Source: Garcia nutans | Lineage: Eukaryota > Streptophyta > Magnoliopsida > Malpighiales > Euphorbiaceae | NCBI GenBank assembly: GCA_947685225.1 | Contig: CANTUV010000039.1 | Coordinates: 37,006,001 to 37,070,000 of the forward strand | Length of the DNA: 64,000 bases | Reading direction: 5' to 3' | Shown here: positions 22,981 through 35,340 of the stretch, piece after piece | How the letters are laid out: each line of letters begins with the position of its first letter | Position numbering within the stretch: position 1 is the stretch's first letter | Notes under the pieces: model-generated | Database searches by the model: none | The model's input: only the letters and a program-made list of their open reading frames with translations | What the model was told of the DNA's origin: nothing | Made by a program: the position numbers and the translations under genes

Positions 22981-23505
22981 GAATCACTATTACCTCAGAG
23001 TTTCGATCTTTCATGGTCCTCATCAGAAGTAGATGAAAGGATCTCATGGTCATCAGTTTGGGGGCCTCTAGATGAAGAAGCACCAAGATCCCTCATCCCC
23101 TGAAATCGGAAGTCTCAAAAATTTTGTTCTAATTGATGATACAAATTTTGAAAATGGGAAACCTGCTGATGACTAGCAGCCAACTCTTCTTAAAGTTTTT
23201 TGTTTTGTTCTTCAAGCATCCGCTGTGAGCCAGAAAGGAAAAAAGTAAGAGCATACATAATCATGCATACATATAGCATAAATTACCATGAAACAAGAAA
23301 ACTTACCAGGTAATTCATATCAATACCCTATGGATGAGATGGCATATCTGGAGGACTAGAATGAGCAAATGAAGGAGCAATAAAAAAAGGTCCAGCCTCA
23401 TGACCAAATGAGCCAGCAGCCTGCAACAATCATTAAAGAATCAAAATAAGTTAAGAAAGAAGCGATTGCAATGGAAAAATGGTAAAAGCTTACCTGAGAA
23501 GTGCT
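22981..23505 (-). pseudogene. C1 antisense gene with two intron-like gaps
   Basis: Minus-strand coding, antisense to C1. Exon pieces lie at about 23494-23505 and beyond (ending in TSQ), 23307-23420 (starting AAGSFGHEAG, ending NYL) and 22981-23222 (RMLEEQNKKL and a Gln/Glu-rich coiled-coil stretch, then a Ser-rich acidic tail), continuing at 33-1 beyond A1. The gaps 23421-23493 and 23223-23306 start GTAAG and end CAG on the minus strand. Skipping them keeps phase 0. Stops inside (TAG after SHP, TAA after NKKL, TGA twice) fit C-to-T decay of Gln and Arg codons. The function is unknown. Its position matches Tat antisense ORFs. Confidence 0.6.
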
Positions 23506-23744
23506 AGCCCCGAAATGTGGAACCCAAATTATCCTTAGGTCCAGAACCTAAAATCTCTTTTAAGTCCAGAACTTAGCCCGGGTCCTGAACCCAAATTACC
23601 CTTAGATCCAGAAACTAAAATTATACTTGAGTCCGAAGCTCAAACCGGATCCAGAACCCAAAATCTCAACCACCTCAAAAATTAAGTCTTATTGCTTTTA
23701 GTCTCTTTTGTTGTAGTCTCAGATCGTTCAAGCAGGGGGCAAAC
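23506..23744 (+). repeat. C1 minisatellite and polypurine tract
   Basis: Bases 23515-23690 hold three to four units of the GGTCCAGAACCTAAAAT / AGTCCAGAACTTAGCC repeat, the reverse complement of A1 minisatellite 1. Then follows a tail shared with A1 and B1 and the polypurine tract AGCAGGGGGCAAAC at 23731-23744, directly before the LTR. Confidence 0.8.
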
Positions 23745-26064
23745 TGTAAACCCTTAATTTTTAACCCAGTCCGGTCTGTTATTTTTTATATAGTCCAAAA
23801 TAATTTTTGTTGTATTTTAATTAATTAATATTTATTTTAGTATTTATTATTTATAATTTTTAATAAAAATAATAATGGTGAAGTTAATAAAGAAAATAGT
23901 AATAAATAAATAAATAAAAATAAAAAATAATTAAATAAAAATAAAAATAAAAATTGGCGATGAAAAATTCGTCGCCGAAAAGTAGAATTGGCCAAGACCA
24001 ATTCACCCTCAGGAAATTCCTGCGGCAAAATGGCCTTGGGCCAATTCGCCGTAGGAAATTCCTGCGGCGAATTGGCTGGCCACTCAGCCAGTTCGCAATT
24101 TTTGCCTGCCAGCTCTCACAGTTTCAAACGCTCGCAGTTTTTGCCAGTGAAATTTTCCAACACAGTTTTTCCAAAACCAAATTCTATTTGGTTTTGGTTT
24201 CTTTTCCTAATTAATTTTAGTTTCCTTAAACAATTAGAATTATGTTTATGATTTTTCCTATAAATAACACTTTAAAACTTAGAATTAAGGGACTTGGATG
24301 AGGGATCAAAAATTGGTTTTACTAAGCCAAACTTTGGTACTTTGATCGATCGAAAATTGGACTTTTGACTGAGGAAAAAAAACTGAAAAACCTAGCAAGA
24401 GACATTAGCAAGAAGCAAGCAATCAATAATTCATCAAAGGCAGCAACCTTGCCTTTGTCTTTGTTCATCCAGAAAGTAACTTTTTGGTAGAACCAACAAA
24501 CGGAAGTTTGAATCTCTATTTTCTTTATTTATTTCTTTATAGTAGCTTCATCATTCAAATTGAATTAATTGTTTCATCATACAAATTTATCAAAACCTTA
24601 AAAAAAATCCTAAAACGTTTCTTCTAAACCTTAAAACCCTAATTTGTTTCTTCTGTTTCCAAAATCTTAAAAACCCTAAAATGTTTATTCTAAACCTTAA
24701 AACCCTAAAATTGTCTCTTCTATTTTCAAAACCTTGAAACCCTAAAATTGTTTCTCTTCTATTTCCAAAAGCTTTAAAACCATAAATTATTTTCCTTGAA
24801 CTATTTTCATCTACACCATAACTTTTTGTCCAAAATCTCTAAATGTTTTCTTAAATCTCCAAACCCTAGTTCTCTTTACGTTTTCTAAAAATCATAATTA
24901 TTCTATAAAACTCTAAACTGTTTTCTTAAATCCTAAAACCAAATATGTTTTCCATAATATCAAAAACCCTAATTCTCTCAAAACTAAAATAGTAAACCCT
25001 AAGTTTTCCTAAACCCTAATTTAGTGAACTTAAAACCCCAAACTAGTTAATCTAAACCCTAAAACCATAATCTAATAAAACCAAAATCACAATCCAGTAA
25101 CCATGAATTATAAACCCTAATGTCTTAAGATTCCAAAACCCTATTTTCATAATATTACCCTTAAACCCTAATTTAATTAACCAAAAAAACCTTACTACTT
25201 TCTTAAATTCATAAAACCCTAATCCATTCCAATTTTCTTAAACCTTTACAGTAGCCTAAACAAATAACAATAATAATACTAAAATTTCAAAACCCTAAAT
25301 ATTAATTAAAGAACTTTAAATAGAAATAGTAAACCCTAATTTGTATCTTTACTTGCTTTATTTTTAGATTTGATTATGTAGTCTATTATATGTTTTATTG
25401 GTTGATTGATTTAATTTCAATGCTTGGTTTATTTAATTTATCGTGGATGGATATTCTCTTTATTATTATGATTGTTATTTATTTGTTTTAGTATTAAAAT
25501 TGTAAGAGGTATGTTTCCACTTTGTGGGTACCTCATTAGTTAAATATCATGTAATTTAAATTGCTTTTATATTTTGGACCAATGTAAAGGACATGTTTCT
25601 ACCTTTCAGTGGGTGTCCTACTTAGTTTAGACATGAATAATGTAAGGACATGTTTCCATCCTCGGATGGGTGTCCATTTATTTGCTTTGCTTGGACATTG
25701 CTTTGATTTTAATATAACGATGCTTTATTTCAATTGTTGCGTGTAATATGGATAATATTGTTATACTTAAGAATTTTATAATATTAAGACCTGTAAAGGA
25801 GGCCGGTTCCAATGAACCCGGCGTTGTGGGGGTGCTGGGCCATTTCTCACCTTCCCCACACGGACCCAACTTTCCAAACCCATTAGGCGGTTGGGGATTC
25901 CTTAGGAATCGAGTCATCCACCCCTTTCTTTTTTTTGGCCCGTTCGGGTGGCAACTCCATTTTCTCTGGGCTTAGGCCCGTGTTCTCTAAGGCCCCGAGT
26001 CTAAATAATGCCGAAGTCGCAAGAACCATTCCACCGGGAGTGGGGGCAAAAATCTCCGCTCACA
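23745..26064 (+). repeat. C1 3' LTR (family A)
   Basis: It starts TGTAAACCC after a polypurine tract and ends CTCACA. TATAAATA is at 24259-24266. From about 24640 to 25350, in the transcribed R/U5 part, about 15 AAACCCTA motifs occur. At 2320 bases it is the longest family A LTR here. C1's 5' part lies left of the window. The base following the LTR begins GTAAT, the expected right TSD copy, which cannot be checked here. Confidence 0.9.
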
Positions 26065-27333
26065 GTAATTTCAAGGTTCCCTTCCACAAGTTGGAATTAG
26101 GTCAAGGACTTGGCAAGGATCTGATTTGGCTTTCTAAGGAGTCGTTTCCAAGTGTAAAGGCAAGAGGGTCTCTAGTTTCATTTACCAGTGGCTTGCATCA
26201 CCAGGCTTAGTGGTCGCACCTCTGGCCATGAACCATTTTGTGAGTTGGGTTGAGATTGAAAAAAGAAAATTAAGTATAAACACGAGTGACCTAAGTGAAA
26301 ATTATATTCGAGTGCAACACATAAGGGAGTGAAGTGAGGATTTATTTTCTTGTTTTACTAACTTATTTCATGCAGCTTGATAATTATTCTAAAATGAGAG
26401 GCTAACCTAAAAATTTCCAAAGTTATGTAGATCCTTTCAGGCTATGTTGAATGAGGCATAATCCCTGGAAAAGAAGCTTGGAAAATGGTTTAAAAATATG
26501 GATGAGATTGAGCATTCACTGATGAGGAAGCAGTCAACCAATGTTCCTAATCAGCATACTAGATGATTTCCAAGGAGAATTCAAGTAGATTATTATGATG
26601 ATCCATTTGCTTATTAGCAGAGATAGAGCAAGCTCCATAAGAATTCTAAAGAACTTCCAAAGGAGAAATCTTTTATAGAGTGTTGTGAATAACTTAAGGC
26701 TCTACTTGAAGAGGAAAAAGCATACCAGCTTTCATTGATGGAGTCAAAAATTGAAGTTAAAGAAGAATTAATATATGCTGAAGACTAAGCCAAGAAAAAA
26801 ATGAGCTTCCATTAGAACTTTCTAGTGAAGAACCTATGCTATCTTTAGAAGAAGAGGAAGGTGTAATTCAACAAATTGAGGAAAAAGCTGAAGAGGAGGA
26901 CTTGAGTCAATATATTGAAGTTGAGGGAGAGACAGAAATGCAACAAGTAAGGGTGAAAGAAGCTAAAGATTTGAGTCAACTCCAACTACACCAAGTTGAA
27001 ATTGTTCAAGAATTTGCTTTTGATGAATTTCCTAATACTGATGCTTTTTGTGTTGTCAGCAACCTCTCTAATAGATTTTGTTGTACCCAGTGATTCTTTT
27101 GATGTTGTTTTAGCAAGTTCTCCTACTCTTCACATACTTAAGTCCTTAACATCATCAAAGAAGAAAGATGGAAACCTTATGCAAAATTAATTTTCTTCCA
27201 ACAACACTTCAAGATTAGAGGATGAGTTCACACCATTAAGATAAGGATGATCATACCGAGAGAAGCTCCATTCTCATATACTACTTTGATGCATGATTCG
27301 AGGATGAATCATTTTAAAAGAAGGGCAGAATGA
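26065..27333 (+). pseudogene. Element F: truncated 3' internal region, unrecognised
   Basis: This is the sequence into which C1 was inserted. It shows scattered open frames, the longest at 26836-27093 (acidic, Glu-rich), and a terminal phrase near 27285-27330 (HDSRMNHFKRR) that recalls the end of some plant gypsy polyproteins. The purine-rich AAAAGAAGGGCAGAATGA (27316-27333) could be a polypurine tract before an LTR. I recognise no domain with confidence. It may be the 3' end of a gypsy or other LTR element. Confidence 0.4.
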
Positions 27334-28126
27334 TGTAAGCATGGGCATGTAAGCCCATGAAAATAATTTTTAAAGATTCAAAACTAATCATGATGCTAGA
27401 TTCAAGGAATGAAATGTTGACTAAGGAAGTATTAATGGAGAAATAACTTAAAAGAATCATTTTTTATAATTTCCAGATTAGGGCAGATTTGACCTTTAAA
27501 GTTTACTTGAGAATTTGGTGATCTTAGAGTTCTAGAAAGAGAAAAAAATCTTCATGAAAGTTTTAGAAGACATATCAAGATTTTCATAATGGGCTTATTT
27601 GTACAGATTTGAGTTCGTTTGAGCCTCTAAGCATATGTGCAAATTTAGAACCATGGAACCAAATCGGATTAGTAGTTTCTGTTAAGACTAATTTATTTCA
27701 AAAGCCATAACTTGAGTGTTTGAATTCCAAATTGAGTAATTCAAAAGCCTAAATTCATTTGCATTTCTAGAGCTATAATTATTATACAAAGACGAAGACC
27801 AAATTAAGAGTTTATCAGATACATGATTGGCTTCCAATTTTTTACACAATTTTAGATTAATTCTGTTTCCTTATTTTATTAGGATTTGAATAATTTATTA
27901 AGATTTCTTTTATTATTTTGTAATTAAGTTTATGGTTAATTATTAGAGGCTATAAATGCTTCTTATTTTAGATTGTATAATGACGGTTGAAGGATTAATA
28001 AAATTATAAGAACTTTTGTTCTTTGAAGAGATTTATCTCTTTTTTCTTGGTTTTTGGTTAGATCAAGTTTGCTACTTGTAAAGTTAATTGCTTTGAGATA
28101 GGCTTATTCCAAGGTTCTATTCTACA
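27334..28126 (+). repeat. Element F: probable 3' LTR
   Basis: It begins TGTAAGC after a purine tract and plausibly ends TCTACA at 28126, giving 793 bases. It contains TATAAAT at 27951 and AATAAA at 27997-28002, a normal promoter-polyadenylation order. The second copy is not in the window, so both ends are inferred. No coding sequence is seen. Confidence 0.45.
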
Positions 28127-29545
28127 AGTTTGAAAGTGAAAATTAGATAAATATAATAAAAAGTAGCAATAAAAAGATTAATATACAGCTGCATGGAAGG
28201 CGGCCTAACTGCGACCGACCCATAGCTCTTCCTATTTGGCCTCACATCTCGAGGCCCCGCCGCACGATTCGGAGCTGCCACACATTCTACAGTAGGCTAC
28301 ATAACGTGTGGAAAGCCGTACGTGTTGCTGTCCAACTGCAATGTGTGCAGCATGGTCCAAATTTTGGACTCCTATAAATAGGAGTTCGCCTGTCTTGTTC
28401 AAGGATCAAATTTTTTTGACCCTAAAATTCTTCTTAAATATATTTTTTTGATACAAAATTAAATCTTTTTTGGCTATCATTAATCAATTTCTATTTATTT
28501 TTCATGCAAGTGGAGCTCTAAAGTGGTAAGACTCTTCAATCTTTTATCAAGAAAAAGGTGTTTACCCAAGGTAACATACATTTATCCAATCTTTTTCAAT
28601 TCGGTAATCAATCAATAATAAAATTGGCTAATCAAACAAAAATCCTTTGCATACAAAGGTATGAACTACTTATGACTTTAATTCCCAATCAAACGGGATA
28701 AGTAGGCATACTTAGAATGTTACTCCGAGTGGCGAGCCCATATTTTAACAACTAAAATTCCCCTAATTTGGATCTTTCCTTTGCTTTATCTGCTCTTTAA
28801 AATTTCTTTTATTAACTTTAATCTTTGTGGCAACTTTGCATGTTTTGGTAAGACTTTGCAAAAGGAATACATTTGTGGTTGTGATTATTTTCTTATATAT
28901 TATCTTTCTTGTTGAGTTCTATTATTTTATTTGAGGCCTTGTGATCAACCTATAACCCATAAGGGCTAGAGTTGGAGTTCCCCTGGAATTGCCATTTTGG
29001 AGGCATTGCAATAGTTATTTACTTATTATTTAATACTACGATTGTGGATGTCATACTATAAGCGGCTCATGCATTAATATGCTCTGTCATTCATAATCAT
29101 TGAGTCACTATTCATGAAAACTACATTTTTCTTCTAAAAACACATTCAAAAGAATTTGAGAATCAATCAAAGAGAAATAAAACAATCATTTTCTTTAAAA
29201 TTTGGTTTAGAAAACTTAGCTTCCATTGTGCTTGGTTTCGGACCCGTTCCCTCTTTGGGTAAAAGTCATTTTTAAATGGTGTCAATTAAAATGAGTTTTC
29301 ATTTGTTTTCCTCTTAAAAAAAAGGTGGCGACCCTCTAATTTTGGTTTCAAAATAAAAGCCACCGATCCTTTTCAAAATAAAAGAAGAGTTTTATTTTCA
29401 AAATAAAAGAAGATTTTAAACCCATGCTTAACAAACTAATTAGAGACCATACACAGCAGTGACATGTGAGACCAAGCCTTGAAAAGAGCATTTTTCAGCC
29501 TCCTCATTAGTGGGCTGGGACCTGATGCTCGGGTAAGGCCTTACA
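28127..29545 (+). repeat. E1 5' LTR or its remnant
   Basis: This region precedes the E1 PBS and ends TTACA at 29545. TATAAATA is at 28373-28380. A structured motif (GAACTAC to TAGGCA, 28663-28709) matches one in the E2 LTR at 55886-55933. A GC-rich segment at 28190-28350 includes CGACCGACC. I could not find the LTR start. The sequence does not align overall with the LTR at 54502-56224. No gene is seen. Confidence 0.45.
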
Positions 29546-29547
29546 GC

Positions 29548-29564
29548 TAGCGACTCCACTGGGG
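29548..29564 (+). other. E1 primer-binding site
   Basis: TAGCGACTCCACTGGGG two bases after the LTR end. It is one change from the TGGCGACTCCACTGGGG of A1 and E2 (G to A), fitting decay of a tRNA-Arg PBS. Confidence 0.72.
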
Positions 29565-30422
29565 TTTTTTTTAAAAATTTTCAAAACAAAATTTTATTGG
29601 GCTCTTTTCAGAATCATTTTCTCTTTGATTGAATTTCTCCTGCATCATGCATAGGGGTTCCTTATCCTTTAGTTTTAGGAAGTCACTGGTAGCAAGTAGC
29701 ATTCACTTAACAACCTTCATTAGGTATGTTAGGGAATAGCAAAAGTGCCCAACCCATAACAAATCCTCATTCATTTTGAGGTGTAACATATATGCACATA
29801 CTTTTGGACCCAAGCCCAATTTCTTATTTTTCATGTGGTTAGGTATATTGTTGTCCTAGTGTGATGGGACCCCTTAAACGAAACTACCTTTTTGCTTATA
29901 AAGGCTATATTCCATACCCATAAGTGGCATGCACCGTAATAACGCCTTCATAAAATGGTTTTCACTCATGCACCCATGCATCATGGCATATCACTAAAAC
30001 CTATAAACCACATTTTATCCAAAAATGATAAAATTTAGCCTAAACCAAGTCTCAATTATATCGGTTGTGCTATCCTGAAAAATCACTAGCTCAACTGTCT
30101 AACAATCGTAAAGGTCCTCTAACCCTAAACGCATCCTCAAAAGCAAATCAATCATACTCATCAAAATTTTGAGCTCTAGTTTTAGGATCCTCTACTACTA
30201 ATGATTGAATACCGTTAGTAAAAATCTAAATCTATGGGCCACTTGAAAGGACCATGCCTTTCTTGCCTTACCTAAAAAACAAAAGCTCTCATAAACATAC
30301 ACATCTTGGCCACAGGTAAAAAATATGATGGATATGTTTGCCCAGCTAAAAAAATGAAAATAACCTCACCTTGTCCTTATTTTCCTAAGGTACCCATGGA
30401 GTAAATCACTAAAAACCATGAA
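29565..30422 (+). other. E1 untranslated leader
   Basis: AT-rich leader between PBS and gag with no convincing gene. It has a few phrases in common with the E2 leader, such as TTTTTCATGT followed by a GGTTAGGTA. A CTAAGGTACCC phrase near 30387 resembles the GCAGGTACCC that precedes E2 gag. Confidence 0.5.
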
Positions 30423-30481
30423 ATGCAAGCTTTTATTGAGGCTATTCTCAAGAGGCAAGAGGAAAGTTTCAAGAACATTAT
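30423..30481 (+). pseudogene. gag: E1 gag, N-terminal fragment (cut by S2)
   Basis: An ATG at 30423 opens a helical Glu/Lys/Gln-rich segment (MQAFIEAILKRQEESFKN). Removing solo LTR S2 and one ATTAT copy continues the frame at 32725 with more helical sequence. It matches the coiled N-terminus of E2 gag in character. Confidence 0.6.
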
Positions 30482-32719
30482 TGTGAGAGGGGATTTTTGC
30501 CCCCACTCCCAGTGGAATGGTTCTTGCGACTTCGGCACTATTAAGGCTAGGGGCTTTAGAGAACACGGGCCTAAGAACGGAGAAAATAGAGTCGCCACCC
30601 GGACGGGCCGGGAAAAAGAAAGGGGTCGATGACTCTATTCCTAAGGAATCCCCAACCCCCTAATGGGTTCGGAAAGTTAGGTACGTGTGGGGAAGGTGAG
30701 AAATGGCCCAGCACCCCACAACGCCCAGTTCATTAGAACCAGCCTCCTTTGCAGGTCTTAATATTATAAAATTCTTAAGTATAATATTATTATCCATATT
30801 ACATGCAACAATTAAAATAAAAGCATCATTATATTATAATCAAAGCAATGTCCAAACAAAGCAAATAAATGGACACCCATCCGAGGATGGAAATATGTCC
30901 TTACATCGTTCATGTATAAACTAAATAGGGCACCCACCAAAAAGTGGAAACATGCCCTTTACATTGGTCCAAAATATAAAAGCAATTTAAATTACATAGA
31001 AATTAATTAATGAGGTACCTACAAAGTGGAAACATACCTCTTACAATTTTAATACTAAAACAACCAAATAATAATCATAATAATAAAAAGAATATCCATC
31101 CATGATAAATTAAATAAATAAACCATCAAAACATATAATAAACTACATAATCAAATCTAAAATTAAATAAAGCAAATAAAGATGTAAATTTTGGTTTATG
31201 TCTCAATTTAGAGTTCTTTATTTAACATTTAGGGTTTTGGGATGTTAGAATTATCATTATTATTTTTTTGACTACTGTAAAGATTTTGGAAGAATGGATT
31301 AGGGTTTTATGAATTTAAGAAAGTAGTAAGATTTTTTTGGTTAATCAAATTAGGGTTTAGGGGTAACATCATGAAATTAGGGTTTTGGAACCTTAAGATG
31401 TGAGGGTTTATAATTCATGGTTACTGGATTGTGATTTTAGATTTACTAGATTATGGTTTTAGGGTTTAGATTTACTAAATTGGGTTTTAAATTCACTGGA
31501 TTAGGGTTTAGGGTGTTGATGAATTTGTCATAAAGTTTTGATGTTTTAAGAATTAGGGTTTAGGAGAACTAGGGTTTACTCATTTTTGATCTTTTGGAAA
31601 ACATTTTTGATCCTAGGATTTAAGAAAACAGTTTAGTGTTTTATAAAAATAATTATGATTTTTTGAAACTGTAAAGAAGATTAGGGTTTGGAGATTTAAG
31701 AAGACATTTGGAAATTTTGGACAAAAAGTTAGGGTTTAAATGAAAATAGTTCGGGGAAAACAATTTAGGGTTTTAAAGTTTTTGGAAACAGAAGACGCAA
31801 TTTAGGATTTTTAAGGTTTTTGGAAGCATAAGAGTAATTTAGGGTTTTTAAAGTTTTGGAAACGGGAGAGAAACATTTTAGGGTTTTAAAGTTTTGATCA
31901 CCGACTAAGGCTACTGGATGAATGTATGATTTAATGTAAAATGTATTACTAAGTTTAATAATTTAGGTTACTGACTTAATATCAAAAACAAATGATAGAA
32001 ACATTGTAAATAACATCAAATCAAAGATTTATAATCAAACCTCCGTTCGTTGGTTCCTCCACAATTTGCTTCTGGATGAACAAAGACAAAGGCAATGTTA
32101 CTGTCTTTGATGGGTTGATAATTGCTAATGTCTCTTGCTCCTTAGGGTTTCTGTCCTCTTTTCCTCCCAAGTCAGAAGTCCCAAATTTAGCTCAGTAAAA
32201 ACAAATTTTTGATCCTATCAAAGTCCCCTAATTCTGTGTTTTAATGTGGTATTTATAGGAAAAATAATAAACCTGCTTCTAATTATTTAACGAAATTAAA
32301 ACCAATTAGGAAAAGAAACCAAAACCAAATAGAATTTGGTTTCTGAAAAAACTGTGTTGGAAAATTGCTTTGGCAAAAAAATTGCTGCAGAATGGAATTG
32401 CGAACGCTGGCTAGGAAAATTGTGGGCAAAAATTGTGAGCTAGCTGGGGCGGGCGCCAATTCACTGCAGGAATTTCCTGCGATAAATTGGCCTTCTTGCG
32501 GTGAATTGGCCCAAGGCCATTTCGCCGCAAGAATTTTTTCGTCGCCGATTTTTATATATTTATTTATTTTTATTTATTTAACTTTACCATTTTTATTTTT
32601 ATTAAAAATGATAAACAATAAATACTAAAATAAATATTATTTAACTAAAATACCACAAAAATTATTTTGGACTATATAAAAAATATCAGACCAGGCTGGG
32701 TAAAAAATTAAGGTCTACA
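30482..32719 (-). mobile_element. S2: family A solo LTR inserted in E1 gag
   Basis: A single minus-strand LTR (TGTGAG at left, TCTACA at right) flanked by ATTAT at 30477-30481 and 32720-32724. A minus-strand TATAAATA lies at 32250-32257. It carries about 13 TAGGGTTT motifs (31220-31890). No internal region is present. It joins E1's broken gag frame when removed. Confidence 0.93.
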
Positions 32720-33925
32720 ATTATCCAACAAATTGATTTAAATGAGACACTACTAGTTGAGTAATTGAGTGCATAGTGCAACTCAATTATGGCTGAGGTA
32801 CAGAACATGTTGTGAAGGAAGCAACCTGACATCGATTCATCTTTCAGCGCACCTCCACCTATGGTTGACCTTACTCAAGGGGTCACAGTTGAAACACCAA
32901 AAACTCCTCCACCCATCCCACTGGCAAATCTTTTTCAAAAGGGGGAGCATCCTGAAACCAACATTCTTCTGGAGAAATTGGAAGCAATGGAGAAGCGAAT
33001 TGAGAATTTTAGGCACTGGGATGAGACATTTGACCTTAAGTCCTTAACCTTATATCCTGAAGCTCGGCTACCAGCTAAGTTCAAGATGCCTGAGATAGAC
33101 AAGTTTGATGGTACGACGTTCCCCAAGACTCACCTCAAAATGTATGTAGGGGCCCTCAAACCTATGGGACTTAATGATGAATTCCTTGTTCAATTGTTCC
33201 AGAGGTCCCTCATGGGTGCAGCTATCTGATGGTTCATGTACCTTGAGAAGAAAAAGTATCAAAAATGGGAGGATGCCTGTAATGCTTTCACTAAGAAATA
33301 CCACTATAATATAAAGGTGGAAGTCACCAGACGAGACCTTGAATCAACTAAGGAAAACCCAAAGGAGTCCTTCACCTCACTCCTTACTATATGGAGAGAA
33401 AAAGCAACCCAAATGGTCAACCACCCTTCAGAGCAAGGGCAAATTGATATCATTATTAAGAACCTGCTGCATGTCTACAAACTCATATGCAAACCTAATA
33501 TTTGCCAACTTTCAAGGCTATTATTTCTACTACTTCTAAGATTGAAGATTTGATGCATATCGGCCAAATTAAGGATGAGATAGCCTCTTCCTCAAGATTC
33601 AAAAATAACCTAAACTTTGATACTCCACCTGCTGCCACCCAGCATGTTAGAGAAGTGGCCAACATTACTCCTAAGCCATAACTTCATTTGAAAAGGAGCC
33701 AACAACAAAGGACCTTCACAGACTTAGGTATGCCCCTTAGTTAAGTGTATAAGAAAGCCTTGGAAGCCCACTTAATCTAGTCTCTTGATCCCAAACCTGC
33801 ATAAAATCCTCTTCATAAGAAGTGGATTGTCAATGAATACTGTGAATATCATTAGAGCACCGGACACAAAACTGATGTATGTAGAAACCTTAAACATTAG
33901 ATCTAAGACCTCATTAAGAATGGTT
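32720..33925 (+). pseudogene. gag: E1 gag (capsid and zinc knuckle), degraded
   Basis: The capsid domain (about 33060-33500) carries ARLPAKFKMPEIDKFDGTT, HLKMYVGAL and WEDACNAFTKKYHYN, about 60-65% like E2 by eye. Stops and frame changes occur at 32754, 33228 (TGA), about 33490 and beyond. The zinc knuckle region at about 33835-33885 is still readable (YCEYH, a TAG, then GHKTDVC), with the stop at a Gln codon of E2. The product would have been a Tat-type Gag; it is dead. Confidence 0.82.
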
Positions 33926-35340
33926 CCATCCTATAGCCAAGATGACCTAATATCACTACCAACCTATTGGCGACTCATCAGGGCATAAATACCATTGTCT
34001 TATTAGCTGATGGTGAAGAAGATCCCACATCTCTAATCCATGATTATTGTTGTGTGTTAGACCTGAATGATTTTATGGATAAGGACAATGCAATGACTAG
34101 AAGTGGAAGGGTTTCACAGCCACCCCTAGATTTGTCTCATTTAATACCACCTCCAAGAGTAGTCATTCCACTAAAAACAATCCCACTCTTAAACTAGATG
34201 AGGACCCAATATTAAAGAACCTCAAGAAGACTCAAGCTAGCCTTTCCATTTCGAGCCTTCAATTCAGTTATCCTTATCCCTAAGCTCTTTGCAAGGCTTT
34301 AAGTCAAATTTAGATGCCAGTTGAAACTACCCTAGAAGCCTTGGTTGCATCTATGACCAAGTTGTTATATCCTTTTTAGATAAGGATCTTCCAGTTAAAA
34401 GTGGACACAACCATGCCCTTTATATTTCTATTTTGGCTAGCGAAAATAGTGTACCCATGGTCTTAATTAATAATGGGTCAGCATTAAATGTTTGCCCCCC
34501 TTAAAGTGGCAAGTTGCTTGGACATCAAAATGGCTGAGCTAATACCTTTGGTTTAGATTTTGAAGGAGTATGATAAAACCAAAAGAGAAGTTTTGGGTGT
34601 GGTAAACATTAAGCTGACAATTGGCCCGGTGGAAAAAGAAATCCCTTTTCAAGTTCTGGATATACCAACACACTTTAACTCACTGCTTTGGTGACCATGG
34701 ATCCATCAAGCCAAAGCTATCCCCTACTCTCTTCATCAAAAACTCAAATTTCCATACAAAGATAGAGTGGTCACTATAAGAGGAGACCCAAGTGGAAAGT
34801 TTGAACTCCCACCTCAAGTGCCAATTTTTGAAATAAAACCAGAACCTTTAGCTGTCGCCCTATCCGGTTTCACTTTTGATGCAATTCAGTTTATAGATGA
34901 AGAGACAAGTAAAGAATTTGTCACCTTTGATTTTGACCCATATAGGAACCGACTAGTAGAGAACATTCTCAAATGAATAAATTATTTTCCTGAAATGATA
35001 TTGGGTAGAAATCAGCAAGGAATACAGTGGTTCCAGGATTACCCTTTAGTCCAGCCACCATTCGGCTTAGGCTACAAGCCCACTCCAGAAGATATGGAAG
35101 AAATGGAAGGAAGGGACAAACAAAGAGCTCAGTGTAGAAAGGCTAAGGAAATGTTTGACTGGCCCATTAAACCTTATATTAAAACATTAAATGGATATTT
35201 TATCAAAGAGGGAACAAACTTCCTTTATTATGGATTTCCTGAACCATGGTTCAATCATATTACTTGTTAGACAAATGATCTTAATTTTGATCCTTGACAA
35301 CTCAAATGGATGATCTATTTAACTTGTGTTTGAAGAATCT
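33926..35340 (+). pseudogene. E1 protease and linker, degraded
   Basis: Fragments match E2 in order: LDLNDFMDKDNAMTRSGR (about 34040-34110), the aspartic protease around LINNGSALNV (34463-34492) and a linker IRGD...FGLGYKPTPEDMEEME (34767-35115) with YIKTLNGYF (about 35170-35200). Several frameshifts and stops separate them. The protease active-site triplet reads NNG rather than the usual D-x-G, as in E2. The block ends where the S3 insert begins. Confidence 0.75.

Noticed and set aside
31200..31900. Interstitial telomere array
   Set aside because: TTTAGGG motifs are frequent but not in tandem seven-base register. They are dispersed telo-box-like motifs of the LTR.
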